Assembly (NCBI GenBank): GCA_002894665.1
Contig: NCRB01000025.1
Span: 1 to 35,900 of the forward strand
Source: Salinivenus iranica
GTDB taxonomy: Bacteria; Bacteroidota; Rhodothermia; Rhodothermales; Salinibacteraceae
DNA: 35,900 bases
Direction: 5' to 3'
The position numbers and the translations under genes were made by a program. This document shows positions 1 to 7,602 of this stretch, piece after piece. Each line of letters starts with the position of its first letter. Positions within the stretch are counted from its first letter, which is position 1. The notes under the pieces are model-generated. The model saw nothing but the letters and a program-made list of their open reading frames with translations. It was not told where the DNA came from and made no database searches.

Positions 1-110
1 GCACTTCTTCGCTTACGCTCAGGGCGCTTCGCTCCCAGCACAGTCGAGAAGCCTCCCCGAAGGCGGCGGCTTCGCCAGGAAGATGTCTCGACCGTGCTCA
101 ACATGACGTG
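1..110 (-). repeat. Dispersed intergenic repeat-like sequence (copy 1)
   Basis: Read on the minus strand this begins CGTCATGTTGAGCACGGTCG and continues through GAAGCC and CTTCTCGAC blocks. It resembles the short dispersed elements of the CGTCAT..TCGA..TCTCGAC type that are common between genes in Bacteroidota genomes. I see no coding potential. Naming it a dispersed repeat rests on recall of such elements and on the related sequence at 202-256 in the opposite orientation, not on a genome-wide count. Confidence 0.4.
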
Positions 111-201
111 CTGGATGTTCGGGATTTTGAGTTCGATTCGCCCCCCAAAGAATTAACTTGACGAAGTACTAAGTAACGTCAATCGACAATTTGGGGCATG
201 C

Positions 202-256
202 CGTCATTTCGACCGGAGAGCGCCGAACAGGCGCCCGGAGTGGAGAAATCTCCACA
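202..256 (+). repeat. Dispersed intergenic repeat-like sequence (copy 2)
   Basis: The stretch begins CGTCATTTCGACCGGAG and ends GAGTGGAGAAATCTCCAC, with GGCGCCCGGAG in between. It looks like the same class of element as 1-110 but inverted relative to it. Short open frames cross it on both strands, but none resembles a protein I know. It is probably a non-coding repeat. Confidence 0.45.
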
Positions 257-521
257 GATCCCGCGAAAACGGCCTGTTTCCGCCCCCACTCTGGAAGAAC
301 GAAGAGGTCGGAGGATCCGAAGACCCATGGCAATCCACAAACTGAAGATTGATTGCACTTAAGTTTGCATTCTTGCCGCTGGGCCGCCGCAGCGAGTCGG
401 CTTCCGAACCGACAGGTTCTTGCGCTGGTAGATGAACAGGTAAATCCGATGGGGCTCGGAGGTAGTGTCCATGTCGCCAAGGGCGGACGAGTAGAAAGAT
501 GTTGGTTACACCTTTCTTCAA

Positions 522-546
522 GCCGCCTGCGGCGGCGTGGTTTTTT
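522..546 (+). terminator. Intrinsic terminator-like hairpin
   Basis: GCCGCC at 522-527 and GGCGGC at 531-536 form a perfect 6-bp GC stem with a three-base loop, followed by GTGG and six T residues (541-546). This fits a rho-independent terminator on the plus strand. No clear plus-strand gene lies upstream in the window, so it may end an unannotated short RNA or be a remnant. Confidence 0.45.
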
Positions 547-610
547 CAACACCTGATCGGCATTTGAAGCAGCTCCTGCAGGAAGCGGGGCTGCCAAATC
601 CCAATCTGGC

Positions 611-685
611 AGTTGTAAATGTCAGCCACCTTCCGGAAAGTGGTAGATACCACAGGCGCGAGAAGCGGTTGTGGGAGCATAGGCC
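611..685 (-). repeat. 75-base repeat, copy A
   Basis: This stretch matches 3620-3694 at 66 of 75 positions by hand alignment, without gaps. It contains the inverted repeat GTGGTA-GA-TACCAC (640-653). The minus orientation is chosen because copy B lies directly before the start of a minus-strand gene. Copy A has no clear gene after it and lies past the 3' end of the BCCT gene. Confidence 0.75.
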
Positions 686-791
686 CTGCTCTAAACAATC
701 TTCCGGGGCACGCCGCCTGCCGGACTCATTTCCACATCATTCCCCGACCCATGGCCAATTCAAGGGAAGGTTCAGGGAGCGAGTCGGATCT

Positions 792-2372
792 TCACGAAGA
801 GACCTCTTCGACCTCGGAAATGGACCCGTCAGACTGTGAGGCAGAATGACTCGAAGAAGGCGGCGCTCGGTCCTCTCCCCGAAGTCCCTGCATGACGCCA
901 TAGCATGCCACGAGTAGCACCGCTGTGAATGGCAGGGCAGTCGTGATCGTAGCTGTCTGCAAGGCATCTAGACCTCCAGCTAGGAGCAGCACGGCCGCAA
1001 CTGCTCCTGCCGCAATTGTCCAAAACACCCGTTGCACCACCGGAGCATCGAGTTGTCCACCCGCCGTAAGGATGTCCATCACAACCGAGCCGGAGACAGC
1101 CGAGGTCACGAAGAAGCCAATCACTACGAGGATGGCGACCCCAGAGCTTGCTGCCGTCCACGGATAGTGTTCGAGCAACGTAAAAAAGGCTGTTGGGATA
1201 CTTGCCTGAGCGGCTGCGAGGACATCCTGACCAGGCCCCCGTCGCACGAGCCGGATGGCCGTATCACCAAATGTTGTAAACCAGAGGGCAGTAACGACTG
1301 TAGGGACAAACAGTACGCCTCCAATGAACTCTCGGATGGTGCGTCCCCGCGAGATGCGAGCAATGAACATTCCAACGAAGGGTGACCAGGCGATCCACCA
1401 ACTCCAATAGAAGAGAGTCCAGTTGCTTTTCCACTCGCCCCCTTGGAAGGGATAGGTGCGGAAGGTCATGGAAATGAGGTGTTGGAGGTAACCGCCCAAG
1501 TTCTGCACGAGGGAATTTAGCAAGAATACAGTGGGACCCACTACGAACAGGAATAGCACCAGCAGTAGACCGAGGCCCAAATTCATCTCGCTGAGCCGTC
1601 GCATTCCGGTGTCGAGGCCGAGAAGAACGGTGATGGTCGACAGGCTCGTTATGATAGCAATGAGAAGAAGCTGCACGCCCGTCGTGTCTGGGAGGCCGAT
1701 GAGTCCGTGGAGACCTGCGTTCACCTGCATTACGCCGAGTCCAAGCGAGGTGGCCACCCCGAACATCGTTCCGAGAACAGCGAAGGTATCGACGGCGTCC
1801 CCGATGAGCCCGTAGATCCGATCACCGATCAGTGGGTAGAGAGAAGAGCGGAGGGTAAGCGGCAGGTCGTGCCGGTAAGCGAAGTAACCCAGTGACAAGC
1901 CCACCACGATATAGATCGCCCATGCGTGAAATCCCCAGTGAAAGAATGTAATCCGCATGGCCTGGTGAGCGGCCGCTGCAGTTTCGCCGGTTCCTACTGG
2001 TGGTTCTGCGTAGTGGAGAACCGGCTCAGCCACGCCGTAAAATAGAAGACCGATTCCCATTCCGGCACTAAACAGCATGGCGAACCACGACGGATAACTG
2101 TAGTCCGGATCAGCATCGTCCGGCCCAAGCTTTACGTGACCGTAGGGACTGACGAGCAGACCCAGGATGAAGAATAGAAAAGACGCGACGCCAAGGATGT
2201 AGAACCAGCCGGCATTTCGAATAATGCTGCTCTGTACGGACTGGAAAACTGTCTTCGCGGTCGTCGTGAATAACGCCCCGAAAGCCACGACGCTAAGGAT
2301 GAGAACCGCAGATGTGCCGAATACCGTAGTGTTCACTTTCAATCCGAGGCGCTCCATCCAGTCCTGATTCAT
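792..2372 (-). CDS. BCCT-family osmolyte transporter
   Basis: This is a 526-residue polytopic inner-membrane protein of the betaine/carnitine/choline transporter family, which imports quaternary-ammonium compatible solutes. Visible hallmarks are the glycine-rich GMGIG segment at residues 104-108 followed by YGVAEPVLHY. A tryptophan-rich signature at about 317-345 contains FYWSWWIAW and ends ARISRGR. GMGIG is typical of sodium-coupled glycine-betaine carriers such as BetP, so sodium coupling is inferred. The length fits the family, and the C-terminal tail is short, acidic and serine-rich. The ATG lies 91 bases after the stop of the cytochrome gene, so the two could be cotranscribed. An osmolyte importer fits a halophile. 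The exact substrate cannot be read from the sequence. Confidence 0.93.
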   Translation of the reverse strand: MNQDWMERLGLKVNTTVFGTSAVLILSVVAFGALFTTTAKTVFQSVQSSIIRNAGWFYILGVASFLFFILGLLVSPYGHVKLGPDDADPDYSYPSWFAMLFSAGMGIGLLFYGVAEPVLHYAEPPVGTGETAAAAHQAMRITFFHWGFHAWAIYIVVGLSLGYFAYRHDLPLTLRSSLYPLIGDRIYGLIGDAVDTFAVLGTMFGVATSLGLGVMQVNAGLHGLIGLPDTTGVQLLLIAIITSLSTITVLLGLDTGMRRLSEMNLGLGLLLVLFLFVVGPTVFLLNSLVQNLGGYLQHLISMTFRTYPFQGGEWKSNWTLFYWSWWIAWSPFVGMFIARISRGRTIREFIGGVLFVPTVVTALWFTTFGDTAIRLVRRGPGQDVLAAAQASIPTAFFTLLEHYPWTAASSGVAILVVIGFFVTSAVSGSVVMDILTAGGQLDAPVVQRVFWTIAAGAVAAVLLLAGGLDALQTATITTALPFTAVLLVACYGVMQGLRGEDRAPPSSSHSASQSDGSISEVEEVSS

Positions 2373-2463
2373 AAACTCGCTACGCTTTCTGTTTGAAGAC
2401 TGACGGATAGGAGGAAACTTACCAGAAACTCAGGGGGAAGAGGGGAAGGGGACCGGAAAGACG

Positions 2464-3615
2464 CTATTGCGAGTCCCTGAGCGGCCGCCCGTAGCGGGCC
2501 AGGCTGTCCGGAATTGCCTCAGACTTCAGCGCAGAGGTATCCGTAGGAAGTCCCGCTAGCTTAAGCTTTTTGGCCATCGGATTTTGATCGTAGCCGAAAC
2601 GCTGTTGAACCCGCTTGTAGTAGACTGCTTCATCCGGGGGGACGGTTTTCGGATAATCTTTCGGCTTGCGGGCCAGTGAGGGCCGGTCATGTCCATTCAC
2701 AAACCCGGCAAGGTCCTGGACGTCCCGCCAGTTGGTAAGGGTGTGGGCATTCTGGTAGGGCATCGATTCGCGGATGAAGGCCGCTGCGGTGTAGATGCGG
2801 CCCATACCGGCCCCGTCGTTGTACGAGTTGGGGCCCCAGAGCGGGGGATAGAGATTGGCCCGTCCTTGACCGCCAGGTCCGTGACAGCGGGCACATTGCT
2901 CAAGATACAACTTGGCCCCTCGCACAGGATTAATCTTCGGTATCGGGACCTTCTTCTCGTCGGGTGGGTGCTTCAGATTGCGCCAGTAGGGGACGACTTG
3001 GCTCGGCACGCCCTTGTTGAGCCACACGATGTAGGCCTCCATCGCCTGTATCAGCTCGCTGTCGTACGCCGGAAGAGTGCCGGCCGGGGCATTGGGGCCT
3101 CCATTCATGCTTCGAAGGAAGCAGCCAAGAATTCGCTGACGAAGGTCTCGCATCCGATGGGTGCGGTTTGTCCACTCCGGAAGGCCTGCGGCCGTGCCCA
3201 CGAGTGGTAGCATGGAGATGTCCTGTCCGACAATCCCCGTCGCTGCCGGGGAGCCGCCCCCGCCGTGGCAGCTAGCGCAGGACAGGTCATTGCCGACGTA
3301 CTGCGGGATCTTCTCGGCCGTGTTGGCCAGAAGGGCTCGTCCCTCGCGAATGAGTTTTCGCCGATGGAGATTGGAGGGCAGAGTCGAATCGGCGAGGGGC
3401 TTGGGGGCAAATCGAAAACGATCCCCAGCGTCTGGAGACCGGAACGACATGTCGGAACCGGCCCGGAGACTGCTATCGTGCCGCCGTGCTGATTCAGACC
3501 AATCGGCGGGTAATGGTGTCTCCTGGGGGGCCGAACGACGACACCCGAGCTTCAGGAAAAAGACGACGATCAGGAGGAAGAAGGGCAAGCCAAAATGGAG
3601 AGCCGAGTTGCGCAT
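2464..3615 (-). CDS. Dihaem c-type cytochrome, TsdA (thiosulfate dehydrogenase)-like
   Basis: This 383-residue protein has an N-terminal hydrophobic segment (about 8-22) ending in LKLGC, so it is exported and possibly lipid-anchored, although the lipobox is poor. Two haem-binding CxxCH motifs are seen: CASCH at 113-117 and CARCH at 241-245. Between them, GCFLRSMNG places Cys165 where TsdA proteins have the cysteine axial ligand of haem 1. The second domain has PPLWG, an AGMGR segment and SMPY, whose Met285 matches the distal ligand region of haem 2. TsdA couples two thiosulfates to tetrathionate, or the reverse. The activity here is inferred. A C-terminal tail of about 60 residues has no assigned role. 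A 75-base repeat lies directly upstream of the ATG. Confidence 0.8.
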   Translation of the reverse strand: MRNSALHFGLPFFLLIVVFFLKLGCRRSAPQETPLPADWSESARRHDSSLRAGSDMSFRSPDAGDRFRFAPKPLADSTLPSNLHRRKLIREGRALLANTAEKIPQYVGNDLSCASCHGGGGSPAATGIVGQDISMLPLVGTAAGLPEWTNRTHRMRDLRQRILGCFLRSMNGGPNAPAGTLPAYDSELIQAMEAYIVWLNKGVPSQVVPYWRNLKHPPDEKKVPIPKINPVRGAKLYLEQCARCHGPGGQGRANLYPPLWGPNSYNDGAGMGRIYTAAAFIRESMPYQNAHTLTNWRDVQDLAGFVNGHDRPSLARKPKDYPKTVPPDEAVYYKRVQQRFGYDQNPMAKKLKLAGLPTDTSALKSEAIPDSLARYGRPLRDSQ

Positions 3616-3619
3616 AGAG

Positions 3620-3694
3620 AGTTGTAAATGTCGGTCATCTTCCGGAGTATGGTAGATACCACAGGTGCGAGAAGCGGATGTGGAAGCATAGGCC
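3620..3694 (-). promoter_or_regulatory. 75-base repeat, copy B, directly upstream of the cytochrome gene
   Basis: This is the second copy of the repeat at 611-685 (66 of 75 identical). Its end lies four bases before the ATG at 3615, so it would form the 5' leader or promoter-proximal region of the cytochrome gene. It contains TGGTA-GA-TACCA (3650-3661), an inverted repeat of operator type. The conserved block suggests a shared regulatory sequence, but a dispersed element that landed here is also possible. Confidence 0.5.
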
Positions 3695-3747
3695 GTAGGG
3701 ATCTGTTCGTTTAGTCGCGAAGCAGACCTTACGGCCTATCGCTTTTT
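3686..3747 (+). other. Long hairpin followed by a T tract, upstream of the cytochrome gene
   Basis: The arms 3686-3705 and 3723-3742 pair along GCATAGGCCGTA..TCTG with one or two mismatches, around a 17-base loop. Five T residues follow on the plus strand (3743-3747), which makes it terminator-like in that direction. On the minus strand it would fold in the leader of the cytochrome transcript, or lie behind the stop of the outer-membrane gene at 3868. The first arm overlaps repeat copy B. Confidence 0.5.
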
Positions 3748-3867
3748 CATGCAAATCCGCTCCTTACCTGCACGGAGTGTTGGAGAAAATATGTTTTGCT
3801 GAAAAGACGAAATTGGTGGTCCATATCGGGAAGGTCTTAAGCCGTGTCGCCTGTGGAGGCTCCGGCC

Positions 3868-4695
3868 TCACTGCTGTTGATAAGAGGCCGAAAGGGTAAG
3901 GCCAACTAAGAGAGGAACCTCTTCCCATAGATCTCGGTCAACGGGGGCTCCGATTCGGATTCCTGGCTGCACAGGTCCTACGTCAACCATGGCCGTACCC
4001 ACAATGTGGTGAACGCTTTTGGCACGGAACGACCCGGGCCTACTTGGAGTGACGCGGCCCGAAGCCGTGAGGCCCGCAATGACTGGCGACTTTTCATACC
4101 GCAATTGCGCCCCGTATCGGAGCCGGGCTCTCCATCCGGGATTGACACTTCCCTCCAGTTTATGAACGGCGACACCGCCCCCGCGCAACCGAACGATGAG
4201 GTGCCGGTCGAGGAGGTAGCGCCAACTAAGCAATGCGGAAGCGTTTCGTTCTTTGTCGCGGAAGGCCTTGCTCCGGCCTACGTTTACGATAGCGCCCGTA
4301 GCCAGAGCCGCATCGTCCGACGCCACCGGGATTCGGGTACCGACCTCGAGAAGGAGCGGAACGCTGACTGCATCAATCCCAATGGCTACGCAAGCATTGC
4401 CAACCATTGACGTGGCTCGCCGCGTGCCGACCCCTTGATATGCGAACGGCAACTCCGTGATGAACTCCAAATGCCTCGTAGCGGCGAATGAAAAGTCCAG
4501 ATACGCACCTCCGTCGGAAACCCCGAGAGGCCCGCCGCTCTTTGCTGGCAGAATCCATTCAAACGTCACCTGAGTTCGATACGGCGGCGTCCACATCGAC
4601 TGGGAAGAAACGACATCCGTCCCTGAAAGCAGGAACAGGGATACTGGTGCCCCCAGCAGCACAAAACGGTATGAGGGACGATCAGTGGTAGCCAC
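3868..4695 (-). CDS. Predicted outer-membrane beta-barrel protein, function unknown
   Basis: A 275-residue protein read from a GTG at 4695. An N-terminal hydrophobic segment (about 10-32, with FVLLGAPVSLFLLSG) looks like a signal peptide. The rest alternates short hydrophobic, aromatic and glycine-rich stretches such as GAYLDFSF, ATRHLEFIT and LRYGAQLRYE. The end, LVGLTLSASYQ, resembles a closing barrel strand, although the last residues are QQQ rather than an aromatic. I recognise no specific family. It stands alone between a cytochrome and a very small ORF, which gives no hint of its role. The start is uncertain because no ATG is well placed. Confidence 0.6.
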   Translation of the reverse strand: MATTDRPSYRFVLLGAPVSLFLLSGTDVVSSQSMWTPPYRTQVTFEWILPAKSGGPLGVSDGGAYLDFSFAATRHLEFITELPFAYQGVGTRRATSMVGNACVAIGIDAVSVPLLLEVGTRIPVASDDAALATGAIVNVGRSKAFRDKERNASALLSWRYLLDRHLIVRLRGGGVAVHKLEGSVNPGWRARLRYGAQLRYEKSPVIAGLTASGRVTPSRPGSFRAKSVHHIVGTAMVDVGPVQPGIRIGAPVDRDLWEEVPLLVGLTLSASYQQQ

Positions 4696-4730
4696 GAGCT
4701 AAACGACGCGGGTGAGATAAATCTCTTGAT

Positions 4731-4754
4731 GGCGTAGCGCGAAGCGCTGCCAGG
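4731..4754. other. Hairpin between the small ORF and the outer-membrane gene
   Basis: GGC-GT-AGCGC-GAA-GCGCT-GCC forms a compact stem-loop with a GAA loop. It lies between the stop of the small ORF at 4781 and the GTG at 4695. No T tract follows on the minus strand, so it is at best an imperfect terminator or a leader structure. Confidence 0.35.
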
Positions 4755-4780
4755 CGTGGTAGTGCCAAAAAATGGACTGG

Positions 4781-4966
4781 TCAAACCTCCTCATCTCCAA
4801 TCTTTCGAATGTAAGCGTCTCCAACCTCTACGGTCAGGCCCTTCTTCTCTCTTTTCTGGAGCCTCCTCCGAAGACGCTCCTTCTTACGGGCCACAGATGA
4901 GGAAGGCGTTTGAGCGCGCTCGTCCTCATTCGACCCAAAGGAAGCAGATACATTAAACTCAGGCAT
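4781..4966 (-). CDS. Small hypothetical basic protein
   Basis: An ATG-started frame of 61 residues. Its middle (about 27-43) is strongly basic, with KKERLRRRLQKREKK, and its end is acidic (GDEEV). I recognise no family. The basic stretch could be a nucleic-acid-binding helix, but short arginine-rich frames also arise by chance. An AT-rich gap with promoter-like character (4967-5062) lies upstream. Treat it as tentative. Confidence 0.35.
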   Translation of the reverse strand: MPEFNVSASFGSNEDERAQTPSSSVARKKERLRRRLQKREKKGLTVEVGDAYIRKIGDEEV

Positions 4967-5062
4967 AACAAATACGTCTATATGTTTATTTTACAGCTCT
5001 AAAATTAGCATAATGTACCATTAATGCAATGAGATAACACAAATACAATCAGACTCATCATA

Positions 5063-5518
5063 TTATTTGCTCTGCGAGCCGCACACCGTTTCTCTAACAA
5101 GACGGGTTCCACCACTTATCGCTCGCAGGCGTAGCGTAACCTTCCCGCTCTCGGCGCTTGCCTGGGCGGATGCTACGGCACGGGTCTCGGGACTGATTTC
5201 GACACTTTTCGACCAGGAGTCGGATGTTGAACTCACCTGGGTGGGACTTTCGACACGCTGTTCACCCTGATCGGTGCGGTACGAAACGCTAGAGACAGAA
5301 GCATCTCCCGAGGTCGTCAGGGCGTACCTGACAAGGAAACTCTGATTCTGGTCAACGCTCACCTGACGGTTCTCACAGCTGTTTCCACCACTATCGATCC
5401 CGAATAGCCCGCACCCAGAAAGTCCAGTAACGAGAATCGTAACAACCATGAAGATAGAGAGACACCTGCGCAGTGGTAGGTGCTGTATACGTAGGGCTGT
5501 CACGATCAAATCAATCAA
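5063..5518 (-). CDS. Small secreted lipoprotein, function unknown
   Basis: The frame gives up to 151 residues from a TTG at 5518. A GTG at 5503 or the internal ATG (MVVTIL) may be the real start. The hydrophobic segment VVTILVTGLSGC ends in a good lipobox, LSGC, so the protein is predicted to be lipidated and exported. The mature part is about 115 residues, rich in Ser, Thr and Val, with two further cysteines (CENR and VCGSQ) that could form a disulfide. It looks beta-rich. I know no family for it. It starts 37 bases after the gene at 5556 on the same strand, so it may be the last gene of the T6SS-linked transcript. Confidence 0.6.
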   Translation of the reverse strand: MIDLIVTALRIQHLPLRRCLSIFMVVTILVTGLSGCGLFGIDSGGNSCENRQVSVDQNQSFLVRYALTTSGDASVSSVSYRTDQGEQRVESPTQVSSTSDSWSKSVEISPETRAVASAQASAESGKVTLRLRAISGGTRLVRETVCGSQSK

Positions 5519-5555
5519 GTCGATACAAGAAGGTATGGAAAAAGATCTCAGTGCG

Positions 5556-6227
5556 TCAGGACGCAGAGACCGGCTGCTTTTCTTGTCGCAGTCGAAGAAG
5601 CGCGAAGGCTAAGCTCTGCACAAAGCCCTCCTCTTCTTCGTATTCGCGTAGGCGCCGCATGCTTTCCTTCGGATCGTAGCTTCGAGAACGCACCTCATCC
5701 GCAACGACCGACAGCCGGTCCTTGGCCATTCCTGATGCCCTCAGGGCTTCGATGGTGAGAAGGTGGGCAAGTAGCCAGTCTGTGAGCACCGGCTTATGCA
5801 TCCAAGCCTTATTAACGTAGTCCCGGGTGCAAGAGACCGCAAGTTCTTTATAGCGAGCCTTGACAGATTTGGCGGAGGTATCGCCGAGACGGAATCTGTC
5901 TTCGACAAGAACAGGCCGTGCTCCCTGCAACCAACAAACGTCAAGGAGGAAAGTATTGAGCCGGTCCTTCTTCGCTTGCCACTCGGCCCTAGGCGCCTTT
6001 TCGAGCCACGCGGTCGCGGCCTGCTCGAGCCGGTTGAGAAGGGTTGGTACGTAGACGGTTTCCTCATCGAGATCTTGCCGGAGGCGCCCGATAACAGCAC
6101 TTAGTTCGCTTTCCAAGTCTTGCGAACGGGGCAGAGAAGAATTTTTTACCAGTGCTGCCAACCGATCCAGCCGTCGTCGAAACTGCTGCGTGTCAGCCGG
6201 CCGTTTGCGCAGCACCGACACCCGCAT
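5556..6227 (-). CDS. Hypothetical helical cytoplasmic protein
   Basis: A 223-residue protein if it starts at the ATG at 6227 (MRVSVLRKRP), which is preceded by GGAGAACTCCC, a plausible ribosome-binding site. A longer frame runs from 6296. It has no signal peptide or membrane segment. The sequence is charged and predicted helical, with heptad-like stretches near residues 15-70 and an acidic Glu run near the end. Its start overlaps the 3' end of the upstream gene by 35 bases, which suggests translational coupling and a shared role. I recognise no family. Its place at the end of the T6SS cluster makes an accessory role possible. Confidence 0.6.
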   Translation of the reverse strand: MRVSVLRKRPADTQQFRRRLDRLAALVKNSSLPRSQDLESELSAVIGRLRQDLDEETVYVPTLLNRLEQAATAWLEKAPRAEWQAKKDRLNTFLLDVCWLQGARPVLVEDRFRLGDTSAKSVKARYKELAVSCTRDYVNKAWMHKPVLTDWLLAHLLTIEALRASGMAKDRLSVVADEVRSRSYDPKESMRRLREYEEEEGFVQSLAFALLRLRQEKQPVSAS

Positions 6228-6828
6228 GGGAGTTCTCCAATGGATCGTTCCCTCCCGGGTGACCGGCACCCGTTCCACACGGCACCCGTTCCACATACGG
6301 CAACTGTCGGTCTACCGGGGCTTCTTGCAGCTTTTCAATAACTGCCTTGGGGGTTTCCCGCCGGTCCCATATCTCCTCAAGCAGCGTTTCCGCCCGCTCC
6401 ATGTCTGCCCGTGCCTCCGCGTCATCTAGGCCCTCTCCTGTTGGAAGAAGGTCCATCTCGGTCCTAGCCTCTTGGAGGGCCTCCTGAAAGTCCTCATAAT
6501 CGGGAATCTCAACAGTGATGGAGGCCCGAAGCCCCTGTAAGATATGGTGGACTTGCTGCTCAAGTACGGGGGAGAAGCCGATCTCTTCGTAGAGACTCTG
6601 CACCTCCTCGTGGTCTTCAGCTAGCGATCGAAGCGCATCAGGAGGGGACGTAGGGAGCGAAAATACCTCATCAGTGGTCGACGGACCTTCCGTAGCAGAA
6701 TCATCGGGCGCAGTCTCACCGATGACCGAGGCTAACGCCTTGTGGATCGAAGCTCCCCACCACACGAGCAGTTCCCCGGCAACCCCACCGACAAAAACCC
6801 CAGCTATGAGCCACTGAGTGCTGACCAT
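6193..6828 (-). CDS. Membrane-anchored acidic protein, function unknown
   Basis: A 211-residue protein with one N-terminal membrane segment (about 5-25, WLIAGVFVGGVAGELLVWW). A strongly acidic, largely helical part follows (about 35-180), and the C-terminal tail is glycine-rich where the reading frame overlaps the next gene. The acidic part is expected on one face of the inner membrane, and its side cannot be told from sequence. It lies 69 bases after the SPOR gene and overlaps the next gene by 35 bases, so the three may form one unit. I recognise no family. Confidence 0.55.
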   Translation of the reverse strand: MVSTQWLIAGVFVGGVAGELLVWWGASIHKALASVIGETAPDDSATEGPSTTDEVFSLPTSPPDALRSLAEDHEEVQSLYEEIGFSPVLEQQVHHILQGLRASITVEIPDYEDFQEALQEARTEMDLLPTGEGLDDAEARADMERAETLLEEIWDRRETPKAVIEKLQEAPVDRQLPYVERVPCGTGAGHPGGNDPLENSHAGVGAAQTAG

Positions 6829-6897
6829 CGATTTTGATCGACGTCTTATCCTAGAGACTGCGTGCAGAGCGACGGCTTCGTTCTGCCGGATTAAGAC

Positions 6898-7515
6898 CTA
6901 CTTAGCGTTCCGGACACGGGTCACGAAAGCATTGCCTGTATAATCCGCCATCGCGTCCACACGCTGAGAAGCCGCGGCTCGCGTCTCGTACCGCCCCACC
7001 CACACCCTGTACAGGGTGTCCGCCTCTCGCCCTTTGACACGGATGCGCACGGGGCGACCGTCCGCCTCCACGCGCGCTGCCACCCGGCGGGCGCCGGCGC
7101 GATCGGTGTATCCCCCAATTTGAATGGTCCAGTGCGCCGGGGCGTCTCCGGAGTCCGGCAACGCTTCGCCTGCTTCATGCCGCGAGTCCGGCGCCGATAC
7201 TCCGCCCTGCTCTTCAGTCTGCCCCCCCTGTCGCTGAGGCTTTGCCTCGCCCTGAGGTTGTTTCCCCACAGCCCCCGAGCCCGGAGCGGCCGTGCCCCCC
7301 ACCCACGTAGAATCCGGAGCCAGCGGAGAGGATCGGGGCTGAGAGTCAAGGACTTCCCTCTCTGCCGGAGCGCCCGTCGTATCCGCCACCAACTGAGCAA
7401 CTTGGCTGTTCACGCCAGCCACCCAGCCAGCCACAAACACCAGCCCGAAGCACAAAGCCAGCCCAGACGCCAGTGCGATTCCGGTGCGACGGTGAAGGCT
7501 GAAGGTGTACGTCAT
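6898..7515 (-). CDS. SPOR-domain membrane protein (peptidoglycan binding)
   Basis: Read from the ATG at 7515 this is 205 residues: a short cytoplasmic N-terminus, one membrane segment (about 12-35) and a Pro/Gly/Gln-rich linker (about 50-125). A C-terminal SPOR domain follows (about 128-201), with WTIQIGGYTDRAGARR and YRVWVGRYETRAAA. SPOR domains bind glycan strands stripped of stem peptides, often at division sites. A GTG at 7602 would add 29 Cys/Arg/His-rich residues that look non-native, so the shorter form is preferred. The gene follows PAAR on the same strand, so it may help position or anchor the secretion apparatus at the wall. An unrelated cell-wall role is equally possible. Confidence 0.75.
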   Translation of the reverse strand: MTYTFSLHRRTGIALASGLALCFGLVFVAGWVAGVNSQVAQLVADTTGAPAEREVLDSQPRSSPLAPDSTWVGGTAAPGSGAVGKQPQGEAKPQRQGGQTEEQGGVSAPDSRHEAGEALPDSGDAPAHWTIQIGGYTDRAGARRVAARVEADGRPVRIRVKGREADTLYRVWVGRYETRAAASQRVDAMADYTGNAFVTRVRNAK

Positions 7516-7583
7516 TGATACCGCAGACAGGTTCGTAGCAGACGGCGGTTTGGCTCGGGGCGCACTTCCTTCGTGCGCGCGTC

Positions 7584-7601
7584 TGTGCACGCATGTGCAC
7601 A
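7584..7601. other. Inverted repeat after the PAAR gene
   Basis: TGTGCAC-GCAT-GTGCACA is a perfect 7-bp inverted repeat with a 4-base spacer, placed directly after the PAAR stop codon (7603-7605). No T tract follows, so it is more likely an operator or an mRNA-processing hairpin than a classical terminator. Confidence 0.4.
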
Positions 7602-7602
7602 C

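Larger units (their letters stand above)
257..791. other. Non-coding region downstream of the BCCT gene
   Basis: I find no convincing gene here. Short open frames exist on both strands, but they overlap each other and show no recognisable domain. The region holds a terminator-like hairpin (522-546) and one copy of a 75-base repeat (611-685). It may contain the decayed remains of a gene that once sat behind that repeat. Confidence 0.5.

Noticed and set aside
169-597. Possible minus-strand gene of about 140 residues
   Set aside because: It crosses a repeat-like element, and competing frames overlap it. Composition is low-complexity, with no known domain.
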